From Mesostigma viride (taxonomy: Eukaryota > Streptophyta > Mesostigmatophyceae > Mesostigmatales > Mesostigmataceae), in contig RPFO01000412.1 in the NCBI GenBank assembly GCA_009746045.1, positions 16,001 to 80,000 on the forward strand: 64,000 nt of DNA, in the 5' to 3' direction. The position numbers were made by a program, and so were the translations under genes. The notes under the pieces are model-generated. The model searched no databases. It was not told the DNA's origin and saw nothing but the letters and a program-made list of their open reading frames with translations. Below, piece after piece: positions 1 through 13,756 of the stretch (its first letter is position 1; the number at the start of each line of letters is the position of its first letter).

Positions 1-1290
1 TTTTTAGTTCAAAATATGCGACAATAACATTAGTATTTACAATTTTTCATCAGAAATATGTTCATAGGAGCCAAAAGATCAATAAAAATTTTTCAATGAA
101 AAGAGTCATAGTTATTAAAATGGACTTCAATAATATGTCACTACATCTTTGAACCATAGTAGCTCTAACCAGGAGACGCTAGCAACAATTTTTACAATAA
201 TTTCATTGGAAATATGTTCATAGAAACCCCCCAAAATATATGAAAAGACCTTTTGTTATTATTAGACTGGACTTCAACAATCAAAGATTGTGCAAATATG
301 AATAAACAGATTTATGAATCATCATGACTCCTTTGAATCAAAGTTCGAACAACGAGACAGTAGCACTGCTATTGAATAATGTCATTGGAAATATGTTCAT
401 AGAAACAAAAAACAACAACAACAAGACTTACCGTTATTAAAAGACTTCTATGAAATGTTAATCAATAAAAGATTGCATCACTATTAGTTAATTTATTTAT
501 AAATTATCGTGATTCCTTTTAATCATAATAGCTGTAACCATGGGACGATAACAAGAGTATATATATTAGAATAGACTTTGATAAGATAGTCCTTCCACGA
601 CGTTGGAACACCACGCGCCCAGGAATAGTTGTCTCATATAATATGTTAGTCAATTAAAGATTGTGTGACTACTAAAAAAATTGATTTATGAATAATCAAG
701 ATTCCTTCTAGTCATAACAGTTGTAACTGTGGGACGATAACAAGGGCATTTATAACAATGTCATCAGACATGTACCAAAAATCAATCTAAAGGCTAACAT
801 AGCTGTAAGAAAGGGCTTCAATACTATGAAAATAAAAAAAAAACTTCTGTGAATATACAGGAATGGATTTATGAACCGTTGTAATTCCTTTGAATCATAA
901 TGGTTGAAAACATGAGACGATAACAAGAACTTTTATAACAGTTTCATCCAACATAGGTACAAAAAATCAATAAAAAAGTCTGACATAGTTACTAGAATGG
1001 ACTTACCATAATATACCAATAAATAAAAGAGGTTGTGTGAACATAAAGAAATAGATGTGTGCACCACAATAATTCATTTGAATCATATTAGTTGTAATCA
1101 TGAAACAATACCAAGAGTATCTATATCAATGTCATCACAAAAACATTCATAAAAACCAAAGATTGTGTGAATATAATCAAGTATCGTGCGTTAAGACTTG
1201 CCCGTTAAGTACCACACTTTCAGTTATTAGAATGGACCTCGATAATACCTTAACCAATAAAGATCATGTAAATATAAATATACAGATTTT
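1..1290. repeat. Degenerate ~185-bp AT-rich satellite
   Basis: A recurring block (ATTCCTTTGAATCAT, then roughly GTAACCATGGGACGATAACAAG) reappears near 329, 509, 701, 882 and 1070, with spacing of 180-192 bp. Copies are strongly diverged and continue past the left edge of the window. No coding potential is seen. The array resumes after the SINE-like insertion at 1614. Confidence 0.75.
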
Positions 1291-1613
1291 CAGTGGTTTT
1301 CCATTTGCGGGTATTTCCTCGTAAATGGTGGGAGAGCGATCGCAGCAATGGTGCTCACCACTAGACACTCCCGGCCAGTTGGGCTCGAAACACACGCCCT
1401 GATCAAGCATGCTGTTTCCGGCCACACCGTCTAGGTCATCTAGTCGCTCTACACGTAAGCCAGCCATAATTTCAATGCACAAGGATACACATTTCCATCA
1501 CCATTCATCTTCATCATCCTGAACGACTCGAACACGCGGACAAGATAACGGCAGGCTCGAGCTACCATGGTCCGGATTCTCCCGATTTCTGGCCTGCGCT
1601 GGTTGTCTCCTTG
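1291..1613 (-). mobile_element. SINE-like element, copy 1, inserted in the satellite
   Basis: This ~323-bp block recurs at 49920-50252 in the same orientation, and its 5' part recurs at 44509-44572 on the opposite strand. Read on the minus strand it carries a perfect RNA polymerase III B-box match, GTTCGAGTC (plus 1525-1533), and a weak A-box-like TAGCTCGAGCC about 30 nt upstream (plus 1554-1564), as in tRNA-derived SINEs. It is flanked by an imperfect target-site duplication, ATACAGATT (1280-1288) and ATACAGACT (1614-1622). The uninterrupted satellite elsewhere (near 306) reads through this point. No poly-A tail is seen. A short DNA transposon is the alternative; the repeat itself is certain, the SINE label moderate. 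Confidence 0.6.
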
Positions 1614-1795
1614 ATACAGACTTATGAATCATCATAACTGCTTAGTCATAGTAATTGTAACCATACAACGATAACAAGAGTACTAAAATAAATTTCATGA
1701 GAAACATATTCATAGGATACCAAAAAACAGTACAGAACCTACATCAAAGCTGACAAAAAAATCTTTGAAAGATAGTAGGAAAGTTCCAAACAACC
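1614..1795. repeat. Satellite resumed after the SINE-like insertion
   Basis: The sequence TTATGAATCATCATAACT followed by GTAACCATACAACGATAACAAGAG restores the unit interrupted at 1290. This supports insertion of 1291-1613 into a pre-existing array. Confidence 0.65.
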
Positions 1796-4663
1796 TCAAA
1801 CGAAGTGAATAAATACTTTACCTTGTCAGCAGAATGCCATCTCCTCATCATTCGGCATGAAACTCGCAACGGCCCCGTCGACCTCCGCAGTCCAGTTCAA
1901 ACCAAGGGTGAGTTGTTTCGCAAACCAGATGCAGAGTCACAAGAAGACTCCCATTCTACTTGCCAAGCATTTAAATCATCGCCCACTGCCCATCCCCCCA
2001 CATGTGGATGCCAACACAAATCTCGCCCCAGAGCCCCATCCAGCCATCCATTCCGCCAACATGTTTCCATGCTGAATCTCGCCCCATATTGATTCCACTT
2101 TAACCGAATCGTCCCTACAGGCAACCAGTTCACACATTAAATGGCCAAGTTTTACAAAGCGAAGCAGGCAGGGCTGCACTTGAGGAGGATTTGCGGAAGT
2201 GCCCGAGCAGACCAGACCGGACATTTGCCTCCATCCACGATAGCAGCTTGGCCATGCATCGGCCCGAAAAAGAAGTCACACCCCAGCATCTCAGGAAAAT
2301 GTGCTGACTCCCGTCAACGCCGAGTGAGATGATCCTGTGACTTTCCCGACTGTCACAATATTCTGGAAATATCTCCCTGGCAACCGCCAGCTGGGACCCC
2401 ACAAATCCAGGGATAAGGAGAAGCGAATGCTATCATGAAATGATGCCACCAGTGCACTTTCCCACTTTTTCCATGAAAAAAGGCTACGATGGAGCCCTCT
2501 GAAACTGCCCAAACTTTTCAGTTTTTCCTTGTGCTCCATGCAACAGCCCAGCTGTGCAAGGATTGCAATTAAACTACATGTCATTCAAATATAACCTCTG
2601 AAAGGGGGAGGGTTGCCAATTGTGTAATTGTGTTGGAATTTATATAAACAATTGTGTTGATTAGGGAGTTCAATGTTCATTAAGTGAGACAGTTTAAATT
2701 AACCTAGGTATTGGCAGTACCCGAAGGCAACGACGAACATACCCAAAGCCCAAGACGTTGCACTTGAGTATGCTATATCCCAACACAGACAAACATCGAG
2801 GCTGATCTGTGCCATGACCTCCAACAAAGCATGACATTGATAGTGTCCTATATTTCTTTAATTTAAAAAAAGGCTGTTAGCATACAGCAAATTTGAGTGC
2901 CTCTTGTCTAGGAGCAACAATCGGCATACACACATTTCATTCAATTTGACATTCTACATAACATCAACACATGACATGTTCAACTTGGTTTGTGTCACAC
3001 CTACTACAGCTCATTCATTAAGTGTCAGCATTTCTATTCGAAATTTGCACCCGGGAGTGCTATTATGGGTCGTGTGAATCATTTCCTACTAGACAATAGC
3101 ATGCGCAACATCTTTAAACTTGGGCAAGGTTGAAATATGTTGTTATTGCTGCGCACTCGCACTAGCATCACCTAGACGAAGTTGTGTAACATTACATGAT
3201 GTTTACTTGGCTAAAAAATACTTGAAAGCCTTACAGGCCATGCCATTATACTAACAGCCAAGAAGGATGTAACTAAACGAGGGAGGGAATGACAGGCGCC
3301 AGGAGGATTAATATGCCCACAATGTGAATAACGAAATTAATATTGAACCATAGTTGTTTGAAGGCAGCACCAGTGCTAGCCCAAGTAAAAAATGAACAGG
3401 ATGCAAATCAGGGGCTGTAAGCGGTTGACGGTGGCTAACACCATGTCACCATGCTTGATTTTCCAAGCATTTGTACACACACACCAAAACCAATCCCAAG
3501 CCCACAAACCCCGGGCATACTCAGATCCTGAGGACACTCCACGAAAAGGAGGTCGTACAACTATACAGTGGTCAATACTTGTGGTGGATCTTGAAAAGAC
3601 TTCTTATACAATACAACTAATCAAATCAGCCCAAGTCTACGCCGATCGACTAATCAAGGCTGACAACGTAGCAACTGGGCGCAAGGGACGAAGCGAAGGG
3701 GATGACGCCGCCTGAACAGATATGCTGATCTAGACACGCCGCCGATCCCTTCGAGGAGTCAACCAAGCACCGCAGCCCCCAAGCGTCTGCCAGCTCCTCC
3801 CGTTGAACGCAACATCCCGACTAGAGAACCCAAGGCATGGGGCGAGGCACGGAGAGACATGAGAAGACGCAGCGCCAACGAAACTACTCGCTAAGCACGG
3901 ACGAGACCTCCCCCGGAGACAGCCATCCACCAAAAAAAACGGCCGCAACCCGCTGCTGCTCAAGCAAAAGGCCCTCGCAATGCACAGTCCAAGATGCGCC
4001 TTCCACGTATACCCTGCCGAACGCAACGCCGGGCGCCGAGCTCGAGATCCTCGGTAGCTTCGCCATCATGTCCGAAACCAGCGGTCTCGCCGCCTTGATC
4101 CCTCGCCTTCCGTCACCTACTTCGTGGCCCTGTAAACATGGCGAGCAAGTGGTGATCACGCAAAAAAATTCAAGCTGCGGTTAGCTGAGGTAGCGACACC
4201 GGCCGGTTAAAACGCGCGCAATTGAGGGAAGAAATACGAACAAAGCGGCAAGGCAAAAGAGACTCACGATGCATACTTCGAGCAGCAAACGTCTACAACC
4301 CGTTAAGACTAACGACTAAATAAACGAATTCAGAAGGTAATTAGAATTGACAGCCATTGCCACAGGCCCGCGGGACGTATGTTTCGATGGTGCAGACCGT
4401 TGCGCACGTAATCGAGTCGCAAACCTTTCTTCTTGTCTTGTATGGTCCCAGTCCAAACGAAACGTCTGGAAACGTCTAGAGCCACACTAAATTTGGCACG
4501 CTGTCCTCAGTGCCCCGCGCGTACCTGTGGCAACGTGGCAACGTGTGCGATTGGGTTGAAGTTGCGGTTGACAGATGTCGCCAGCTGACAGCCAAAAGCT
4601 GACACGTTCGATCTTGAAGTCTTGAGTCTTGAGTCCTCGTCTTGAGTCTTGAGTCTTGACAGG
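1796..4663. other. No gene recognised
   Basis: Only short, unrelated open frames occur here. Base composition shifts from AT-rich to more GC-rich at about 3700-4150. A run of GAGTCTTGAGTCTT units lies at 4613-4660, just before the dispersed repeat. Nothing resembles a known protein, tRNA or rRNA. Confidence 0.5.
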
Positions 4664-4930
4664 ATTGCTCATGCGTATTTCTTATTCCGGGGCCCAATGG
4701 CCGGCGCCGCGCCAGACTCGCCCGCCTTTGGGCTTTGGGCGTCTTGGAATTGGGCTTTGGGCGTCTTGGAAGTTGGCTTTGGGCGTTTGCGCTTTTGGAT
4801 TTCTACACTACACTGGTACTACGTAAAAAAGCACAGACTGGTGCAGCGTAACATCCATACAACGTAAAATTACCGCCGCACATGAGGCCGGCAGCAATAA
4901 ACTGGCAGCCAGCAAGAACCGGACAATGGC
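4664..4930 (+). repeat. Dispersed repeat D1, copy 1
   Basis: This ~260-bp sequence is found inverted at 15715-15951. It includes internal short repeats (GGGCTTTGGGCGTCTTGGAA) and the segment TACGTAAAAAAGCACAGACTGGTGCAGCG. It is uninterrupted here, whereas copy 2 is split by the Copia element, so it shows the pre-insertion sequence (ATAAGAAATACGC on the minus strand). Its class is unknown. Confidence 0.75.
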
Positions 4931-6825
4931 GTCGGTTGCTGGTATTTCACTTACACTTCACAGACTGCTTTGGAGTTTTGAGCATTTCCAGGCTAACCGA
5001 ACTCAACATATTACCACATACAGCCTAGGAGGCTCCGGCGTAGTTCTTAAGCAGGAGCGTCCCGGCCGTTTCCAATGGCGCATGATGCATTCAAGCACCA
5101 TGTGGCTTTTATCTCGACATTATTGCTCATCGTGTCTACATCTTTCGGCGTGCGGGCTAGCACTGACACGAGTGCGCAAGGCGGTTCTGATCGTGGGACT
5201 TCAATCAAGATCTTACGTAAGCTAATTTTTGTACACAAGCGAGGTTCCGAATGATCCAAGGGACCCGGCCCCTCATTATTCGGCCGCGGGTTCTTCTTAT
5301 GCATGATGCTGCTGTGGATTGTCCGTGCCGGTAGTCTCTGTTCTACAGTAATGACGCGAATCCGCGTTGTGCTTGATCATGTAGTCAGCCCTTCGTGTTC
5401 ATTACCTGTAAACGTGGCAACTTGCACAGCGATGGAGTGTAGGGTAGAGGATTGTAGACCCGCCCTGCGCACGCCTGTGAGGGTGCTCCGGTATGTAGTG
5501 TGCATCCTTTGTGTGTGTTATCATTAGTTGGCCTACTCACTACCAAGTGGGAGTGTAATTGTTCGTGGTGGGAGTCCTGCCTTGGATGCCGTCCGCCCCG
5601 GCAAGCCCGTCCTCCAGGCAGTCAGGGGAACCACCATTGGGGGGAGGTGGCTCAATTGATGGAGGTGGTAAGCCCCTGCACCGATTGGCTAGTCGGTCGA
5701 ATCCCACCAGATGATGTAACTCTCACTGCGTAATGATGGGGAGCTAATTGGTGGTGGCATAGTCATGGGATGCGTAGGTCTACTTCATGATTACCCGCTA
5801 TCTTACTTTGTTTTTATCGTGGTCCTCTCTACTGCTGCAAGGGGCTCCCTACCTGTTGGGGGGGGGGGGGGCAGGTTATCATTTGTTAGTTATATACGCC
5901 GTCTCTCAGTGGTGTTACGTCCGTTCGATATGGACTTGCCTACAGAGGGTGGTACTGACGTGTTGATCGGGAGTTCCGGTTGAGCCTGTGATACATTATT
6001 TTTCAATTTGCGTTTCAATTTGCGGTGGTTGATCAAGCATGACTATATGGTTGTCTCCTTGATATGCTGTATAGTTTTCGGAAGACACCGACGCACGGCT
6101 GACACGCATGGTTGACACTATACGTACCAACTTGATTATTTGGGTGGTTATGCCCTTTCATACGGCTTCACGTTGCATGGCTTTACATTTCCCTTCCTTA
6201 TTTAAGTGAATGACATGGGGAGACATGCTTTAGGACTTGGTGCACTTTGCCTGAGCAAGGTGTGACAATTAATTCACCGCTATAAATGTGAATGGACCTG
6301 TGAATGGACCAAGTTCGTCGAAACGGGGAAATAACGTTACTTGATACTAGATTTAGGGAGGTCCTGTGTTCGTAACTTGCTGGTAGCTACTGTGGTTTCT
6401 CATTTTCGGTGTTGTCCGTGGAATCTCATATTTGGGCAGCTAGCCCCATGCACGTTGAGCGCTTACTGACAACAATACAAGATTTAGACGCGTAGGGGGG
6501 CAAGAATCAATTGTGCGTCGGCACGGTAGCTTGCATCATTCACGATTTGTGCGTTTTAATCGAAGGGCATCTACTTAGTTCGGCAGAGCAACGGGGGTTG
6601 TTTAGTTAGTAGTTAGTTAGTACTTACTTAGTTAAAATAGTTAGTCAGTTAGTGAGCTAGTGAGCTAGTTAGAACTTGATAGGTAGGTCAGGTAGGTAGG
6701 TAATTAATTAATTAACTAATTAGACTCGTGCTCCCGTTGGGGAGTCACGGAGCCCGAACTGCCTTTCATCCCTTTGTTTGCACAACAGGAAGGAAGGTCA
6801 TAGACCCCCTTTCTCCTTCATGCTA
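4931..6825. other. No gene recognised; GTTAGT-rich low-complexity tract
   Basis: No protein or RNA gene is recognised. A (TTAG/TTAGT)-rich tract lies at 6597-6720. The sequence AGACCCCCTTTCTCCTTCAT just before the 97-bp array also occurs near 55132, so the array is bordered by a dispersed repeat. Confidence 0.5.
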
Positions 6826-9800
6826 GAGGGGAAGGTAGTGCATATCTCCTTCAAGTACAAGGGGAAGGTAGTGCAGTGCATATGGCAACGACCAACAACA
6901 AGACCTCCCGAGCCCTTAGTCGCACATCACAGTTGTTTCACTGCAGGGACCGTACAAGAAGAAGGGGGTGCAGTGCACGTGACATCAAACAACATAAAGA
7001 CCTCCCGAGCCCTTAGTCGCACATCACAGTTGTTTCACGGCGGGGACCGTACAAGAAGAAGGGGGTGCAGTGCACGTGACAACGACCAACATAAAGACCT
7101 CCCGAGCCCTTAGTCACACATCACAGTTGTTTCTAGGCAGGGACCGTACAAGAAGAAGGTGGTGCAGTGCACGTGACAACGACCAACATAAAGACCTCAC
7201 GAGCCCTTAGTCGCACATCACAGTTCTTTCATGGCAGGGACCGTACAAGAAGAAGGTGGTGCAGCGCATGTGACAACGACCAACATAAAGACCTCACGAG
7301 CCCTTAGTCGCACATCGCAGTTGTTTCAAGGCAGGGACCGTACAAGAAGAAGGGGGTGCAGCACACGTGACAACGACCAACATAAAGACCTCACGAGCCC
7401 TTAGTCGCACTTCGCAGTTGTTTCTAGGCAGGGACCGTACAAGAGGAAGGTGGTGCAGTGCAAGTGACAACAACCAACATAAAGACCTCCCGAGCCCTTG
7501 GTCATACATCGCAGTTGTTTCACGGCAGGGACCGTACAAGAAGAAGGGGGTGCAGTGCATGTGCCCACGACCAACATAAAGACCTCCCGAGCCCTTGGTC
7601 GCACATCACAGTTGTTTCAAGGCAGGGACCGTACAAGAAGAAGGGGGTGCAGCACACGTGACAACGACCAACATAAAGACCTCCCGAGCCCTTGGTCGCA
7701 CATCACAGTTGTTTCAAGGCAGGGACCGTACAAGAAGAAGGTGGTGCAGTGCACATGACAACAACCAACATAAAGACCTCCCGAGCCCTTAGTCGCACAT
7801 CACAGTTGTTTCACGGCGGGGACCGTACAAAAAGAAGGGGGTGCAGTGCACGTGACAACGACCAACATAAAGACCTCCCGAGCCCTTAGTCGCACATCAC
7901 AGTTGTTTCACGGCAGGGACAGTACCAGAAGAAGGGGTGCAGTGCACGTGACAACAACCAACATAAAGACCTCACTAGCCCTTAGTCACACATCACAGTT
8001 GTTTCAAGGCAGGGACAGTACAAGGGGAAGGTAGTGCAGTGCATATGGCAACGACCAACAACAAGACCTCCCGAGCCCTTAGTCGCACATCACAGTTGTT
8101 TCACTGCAGGGACCGTACAAGAAGAAGGGGGTGCAGTGCACGTGACATCAAACAACATAAAGACCTCCCGAGCCCTTAGTCGCACATCACAGTTGTTTCA
8201 CGGCGGGGACCGTACAAGAAGAAGGGGGTGCAGCGCACGTGACAACAACCAACATAAAGACCTCCCGAGCCCTTAGTCACACATCACAGTTGTTTCTAGG
8301 CAGGGACCGTACAAGAAGAAGGTGGTGCAGTGCACGTGACAACGACCAACATAAAGACCTCACGAGCCCTTAGTCGCACATCACAGTTCTTTCATGGCAG
8401 GGACCGTACAAGAAGAAGGTGGTGCAGCGCATGTGACAACGACCAACATAAAGACCTCACGAGCCCTTAGTCGCACATCGCAGTTGTTTCAAGGCAGGGA
8501 CCGTACAAGAAGAAGGGGGTGCAGCACACGTGACAACGACCAACATAAAGACCTCACGAGCCCTTAGTCGCACTTCGCAGTTGTTTCTAGGCAGGGACCG
8601 TACAAGAGGAAGGTGGTGCAGTGCAAGTGACAACAACCAACATAAACACCTCACTAGCCCTTAGTCACACATCACAGTTGTTTCAAGGCAGGGACCAAAC
8701 AAGAAGAAGGGGGTGCAGTGCACGTGACAACGACCAACATAAAGACCTCCCGAGCCCTTGGTCGCACATCACAGTTGTTTCACGGCAGGGACCGTACAAG
8801 AAGAAGGGGGTGCAGCACACGTGACAACGACCAACATTAAGACCTCACGAGCCCTTAGTCGCACTTCGCAGTTGTTTCTAGGCAGGGACCGTACAAGAGG
8901 AAGGTGGTGCAGTGCAAGTGACAACAACCAACATAAAGACCTCCCGAGCCCTTGGTCACACATCGCAGTTGTTTCACGGCAGGGACCGTACAAGAAGAAG
9001 GGGGTGCAGTGCATGTGCCCACGACCAACATAAAGACCTCCCGAGCCCTTGGTCGCACATCACAGTTGTTTCAAGGCAGGGACCGTACAAGAAGAAGGTG
9101 GTGCAGCACACGTGACAACGACCAACATAAAGACCTCCCGAGCCCTTGGTCGCACATCAAAGTTGTTTCAAGGCAGGGACCGTACAAGAAGAAGGTGGTG
9201 CAGTGCACATGACAACAACCAACATAAAGACCTCCCGAGCCCTTAGTCGCACATCACAGTTGTTTCACGGCGGGGACCGTACAAAAAGAAGGGGGTGCAG
9301 TGCACGTGACAACGACCAACATAAAGACCTCCCGAGCCCTTAGTCGCACATCACAGTTGTTTCACGGCAGGGACCGTACAAGAAGAAGGGGGTGCAGCAC
9401 ACGTGACAACAACCAACATAAAGACATTGCGAGCCCTTAGTCGCACATCGCAGTTGTTTCAAGGCAGGGACCGTACAAGAAAGTGGTGCAGTGCACGTGA
9501 CAACGACCAACATAAAGACCTCCCGAGCCCTTAGTCGCACATCGCAGTTGTTTCTAGGCAGGGACAGTACAAGGAGAAGGTGGTGCAGTGCACGTGACAA
9601 CGACCAACATAAAGACCTCCCGAGCCCTTGGTCACACATCGCAGTTGTTTCACGGCAGGGACCGTACAAGAAGAAGGTGGTGCAGCGCACGTGACAACGA
9701 CCAACATAAAGACCTCACTAGCCCTTAGTCGCACATCACAGTTGTTTCACGGCGGGGACCGTACAAGAAGAAGGTGGTGCAGCACACGTGACAACGACCA

Positions 9801-12800
9801 ACATAAAGACCTCCCGATCCCTTAGTCGCGCATCACAGTTGTTTCAAGGCAGGGACCGTACAAGAAGAAGGTGGTGCAGTGCACGTGACAACGACCAACA
9901 TAAAGACCTCACGAGCCCTTAGTCGCACATCACAGTTGTTTCACGGCAGGGACCGTACAAGAAGAAGGTGGTGCAGCGCACATGACAACGACCAAAATCA
10001 AGACCTCCCGAGCCCTTAGTCGCACATCACAGTTGTTTCAAGGCAGGGACCGTACAAGAAGAAGGTGATGCAGTGCACGTGACAACGACAAACATAAAGA
10101 CCTCATGAGCCCTTAGTCGCGAATCACAGTTGTTTCAAGGCAGGGACCGTACAAGAAGAAGGGGGTGCAGTGCATATGGCAACAACCAACATGAGGACCT
10201 CCCAAGCCCTTAGTCGCACATCACAGTTGTTTCAAGGCAGGGACCGTACAAGAAGAAGGTGGCGCAGGGAAGGTGACAACGACCAACATAAAGACCTCCC
10301 GAGCCCTTAGTCGCACATCACAGTTGTTTCAAGGCAGCGACCGTACAAGAAGAAGGTGGTGCAGTGCACGTGACAACAACCAACATAAAGACCTCCCGAG
10401 CCCTTGGTCGCACATCACCGTTGTGTCAAGGCACAGACCGTACAAGAAGAAGGTGGTGCAGTGCACGTGACAACAACCAACATAAAGACCTCCCGAGCCC
10501 TTAGTCGCACATCGCAGTTGTTTCAAGGCAGGGACCGTACAAGAAGAAGGGGGTGCAGCGCACGCGACAACAACCAACAACAAGACCTCCCGAGCCCTTA
10601 GTCGCACACCACAGTTCTTCCATGGCAGGGACCGTACAAGAAGAAGGGGGTGCAGTGCACGTGACAACGACCAACATAAAGACCTCCCGAGCCCTTAGTC
10701 GCACATCACAGCTGTGTCACGGCAGGGACCGTACAACAAGAAGGTGGTGCAGCGCACGTGACAACAACCGACATAAAGACCTCCCGAGCCCTTGGTCGCA
10801 CATCACCGTTGTGTCAAGGCACAGACCGTACAAGAAGAAGGTGGTGCAGTGCACGTGACAACAACCAACATAAAGACCTCCCGAGCCCTTAGTCGCACAT
10901 CGCAGTTGTTTCAAGGCAGGGACCGTACAAGAAGAAGGGGGTGCAGCGCACGCGACAACAACCAACATAAAGACCTCCCGAGCCCTTAGTCGCACACCAC
11001 AGTTCTTTCATGGCAGGGACCGTACAAGAAGAAGGGGGTGCAGTGCACGTGACAACGACCAACATAAAGACCTCCCGAGCCCTTAGTCGCACATCACAGC
11101 TGTGTCACGGCAGGGACCGTACAAGAAGAAGGTGGTGCAGCGCACGTGACAACAACCGACATAAGGACCTCACGAGCCCTTAGTCGCACATCACAGTGGT
11201 TTCAAGGCAGTGACAGTACAAGAAGAAGGTGATGCAGTGCACGTGACAACGACCAACATAAAGAGCTCCCGAGCCCTAAGTCGCACATCACAGTTGTTTC
11301 AAGGCAGGGAAATAACAAGAAGGTGGTGCAGTGCACGTGACAACGACCAACAGAAAGACCTCCCGAGCCCTTAGTCGCACATCACAGTTGTTTCAAGGCA
11401 GGGACCGTACAAACAGAAGGTGGTGCAGTGCACGTGACAACGACCAACATAAAGACCTCCCGTGCCCTTAGTCGCACATCGCAGTTGTTTCAAGGCAGGG
11501 ACCGTACAAGAAGAAGGTGATGCAGTGCACGTGACAACGACCAACATAAAGACCTCCCAAGCCCTTAGTCGCACATCACAGTTGTTTCAAGGCAGCGACC
11601 GTACAAGAAGAAGGTGGTGCAGCGCACGTGACAACAACCAACATAAAGACCTCCCGAGCCCTCAGTCGCACATCACAGTTGTTTCAAGGCAGGGACCGTA
11701 CAAGAAGAAGGTGATGCAGTGCACGTGACAACGACCAACAACAAGACCTCACGAGCCCTTAGTCGCACATCACAGTTGTTTCAAGGCAGGGATCGTACAA
11801 GCAGAAGGTGCAGCGCAAGTGACAACGACCAACATAAAGACCTCACGAGCCCTTAGTCGCACACCACAGTTCTTTCATGGCAGGGACCGTACAAGAAGAA
11901 GGGGGTGCAGTGCACGTGACAACGACCAACATAAAGACCTCCCGAGCCCTTAGTCGCACATCACAGTTGTTTCACGGCAGGGACCGTACAAGAAGAAGGT
12001 GGTGCAGCGCACGTGACAACAACCAACATAAAGACCTCACGAGCCCTTAGTCGCACATCACAGTTGTTTCAAGGCAGGGACCGTACAAGAAGAAGGTGGT
12101 GCAGTGCACGTGACAACGACCAACAACAAGACATCACGAGCCCTTCGTGGCACATCACAGTTGTTTCAAGGCAGGGATCGTACAAGCAGAAGGTGCAGCG
12201 CAAGTGACAACGACCAACATAAAGACCTCCCGAGCCCTCAGTCGCACATCACAGTTGTTTCAAGGCAGGGACCGTACAAGAAGAAGGTGATGCAGTGCAC
12301 GTGACAACGACCAACATAAAGACCTCACGAGCCCTTCGTGGCACATCACAGTTGTTTCAAGGCAGGGATCGTACAAGCAGAAGGTGCAGCGCAAGTGACA
12401 ACGACCAACATAAAGACCTTACGAGCCCTTAGTCGCACATCACCGTTGTGTCAAGGCACAGACCGTACAAGAAGAAGGGGGTGCAGTGCACGTGACAACG
12501 ACCAACATAAAGACCTCCCGAGCCCTTAGTCGCACATCACAGTTGTTTCACGGCAGGGACCGTACAAGAAGAAGGGGGTGCAGCGCACGTGACAACAACC
12601 AACATAAAGACCTCCCGAGCCCTTAGTCGCACATCGCAGTTGTGTCACGGCAGGGACCGTACAAGAAGAAGGGAGTGCAGTGTACGTGACAACGACCAAC
12701 ATAAAGACCTCCCGAGCCCTTAGTCGCACATCACAGTTCTTTCATGGCAGGGACCGTACAAGAAGGTGGTGCAGTGCACGTGAGAACAACCAACATAAAG

Positions 12801-12888
12801 ACCTCCCGAGCCCTTAGCCACATCACAGTTGTTTCAGGCAGACAGAAAAAGAAGAAGGTGGTGCAGTGCACGTGACAACGACCAACAA
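6826..12888. repeat. 97-bp tandem repeat array, about 62 units
   Basis: The unit is about 97 bp and contains CATAAAGACCTCCCGAGCCC, TTAGTCGCACATCACAGTTG and GTACAAGAAGAAGG. Because 97 is not a multiple of 3, the frame rotates from unit to unit, and the many 60-116-codon frames on both strands are by-products. Higher-order structure is visible. A marked variant (GGGGAAGGTAGTGCAG) at 6861 recurs at 8024, which is about 12 units. Blocks near 10412 and 10800 repeat every 388 bp (4 units). No inserted element is seen. It is probably a non-coding satellite. Confidence 0.95.
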
Positions 12889-13089
12889 AAGCAACCAGCA
12901 ACAAGACCGACAAAATGACCACACGTGACTGCCATTACTAGACCACAGTCCGTACCAGAGGAAAAGCTATGCTGCGGTTGGGTCGTGCACTGCACCAGTA
13001 AACAAAACTTCGAGGAGAACATATTGTAACAATTGTGAGAAAATTTGTACTAGTTTTCCTAGGAGCAACCACCTGGCAAATGCCACCAC

Positions 13090-13535
13090 ATGCAAGAAGC
13101 CACAAGCCGGGGACATGCAGTCATCACAAGGATGGTAACTGCCGGCAGTGCCACGCCATGCAAGACCCCACAAGCCATCCTTGCGTCAAGGGGACATGCA
13201 GTCATCACAAGGAGCGGTAACTGCCGGCAGTGCCACGCCATGCAAGACCCTACAAGCCGTCCTTGCATAAAGGGGACATGCAGTCATCACAAGGAGTGGT
13301 AACTGCCGGCAGTGCCACGCCATGCAAGACCCCACAAGCCATCCTTGCATAAAGGGGACATGCAGTCATCACAAGGAGTGGTAACTGCCGGCAGTGCCAC
13401 CCCATGCAAGAACACACAAGCCGGGGACATGCAGTCATCAAGGATGGTAACTGCCGGCAGTGCTACCCCATGCAAGAACCCACAAGCCAGCCATGCAATC
13501 ATCACAGGAGTGGTAACTGCCGGCAGTGCGCGGCC
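13090..13535. repeat. ~82-bp tandem repeat, 5-6 units
   Basis: Units contain GGACATGCAGTCATCACAAG and GGTAACTGCCGGCAGTGCCA and start near 13111, 13192, 13274 and 13356. The last two are shortened. No coding function is apparent. Confidence 0.85.
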
Positions 13536-13756
13536 CTAACGTTAATTCCCACACCCCCTCTGCTAACGTTAGTTTCCACACCCCTCTTCTAACGTTAGTT
13601 TCCACACCCCTCTGCTAACGTTAGTGCCCACCCCCTCGGCTAACGTTAATTCCCACACACCCTCTGTTAACGTAAGGTCCCACACCCGTCTGCTAACGTA
13701 AGTACGTGCCCCTCCCCCTCTACTATCGTTAATTCCCTCCCCCCTTTACTAACGGC
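13536..13756. repeat. TAACGTTA minisatellite, block 1
   Basis: About eight units of 25-30 bp, each centred on the palindrome TAACGTTA followed by a C-rich stretch such as CCCACACCCC. The same family continues at 14027-14110 and 14371-14800. Confidence 0.85.

Noticed and set aside
1857..1910. Possible first exon (ATG at 1857, 17 codons, then a GTGAGT donor).
   Set aside because: No downstream exon or recognisable product within several kilobases.
6826..12888. Dozens of 60-116-codon open frames rich in Arg/Ser/Thr.
   Set aside because: They are the same 97-bp unit read in rotating frames on both strands, without start context or domain.
13090..13535. CRISPR-like regular repeats.
   Set aside because: Units are contiguous and similar throughout with no unique spacers; the context is eukaryotic.
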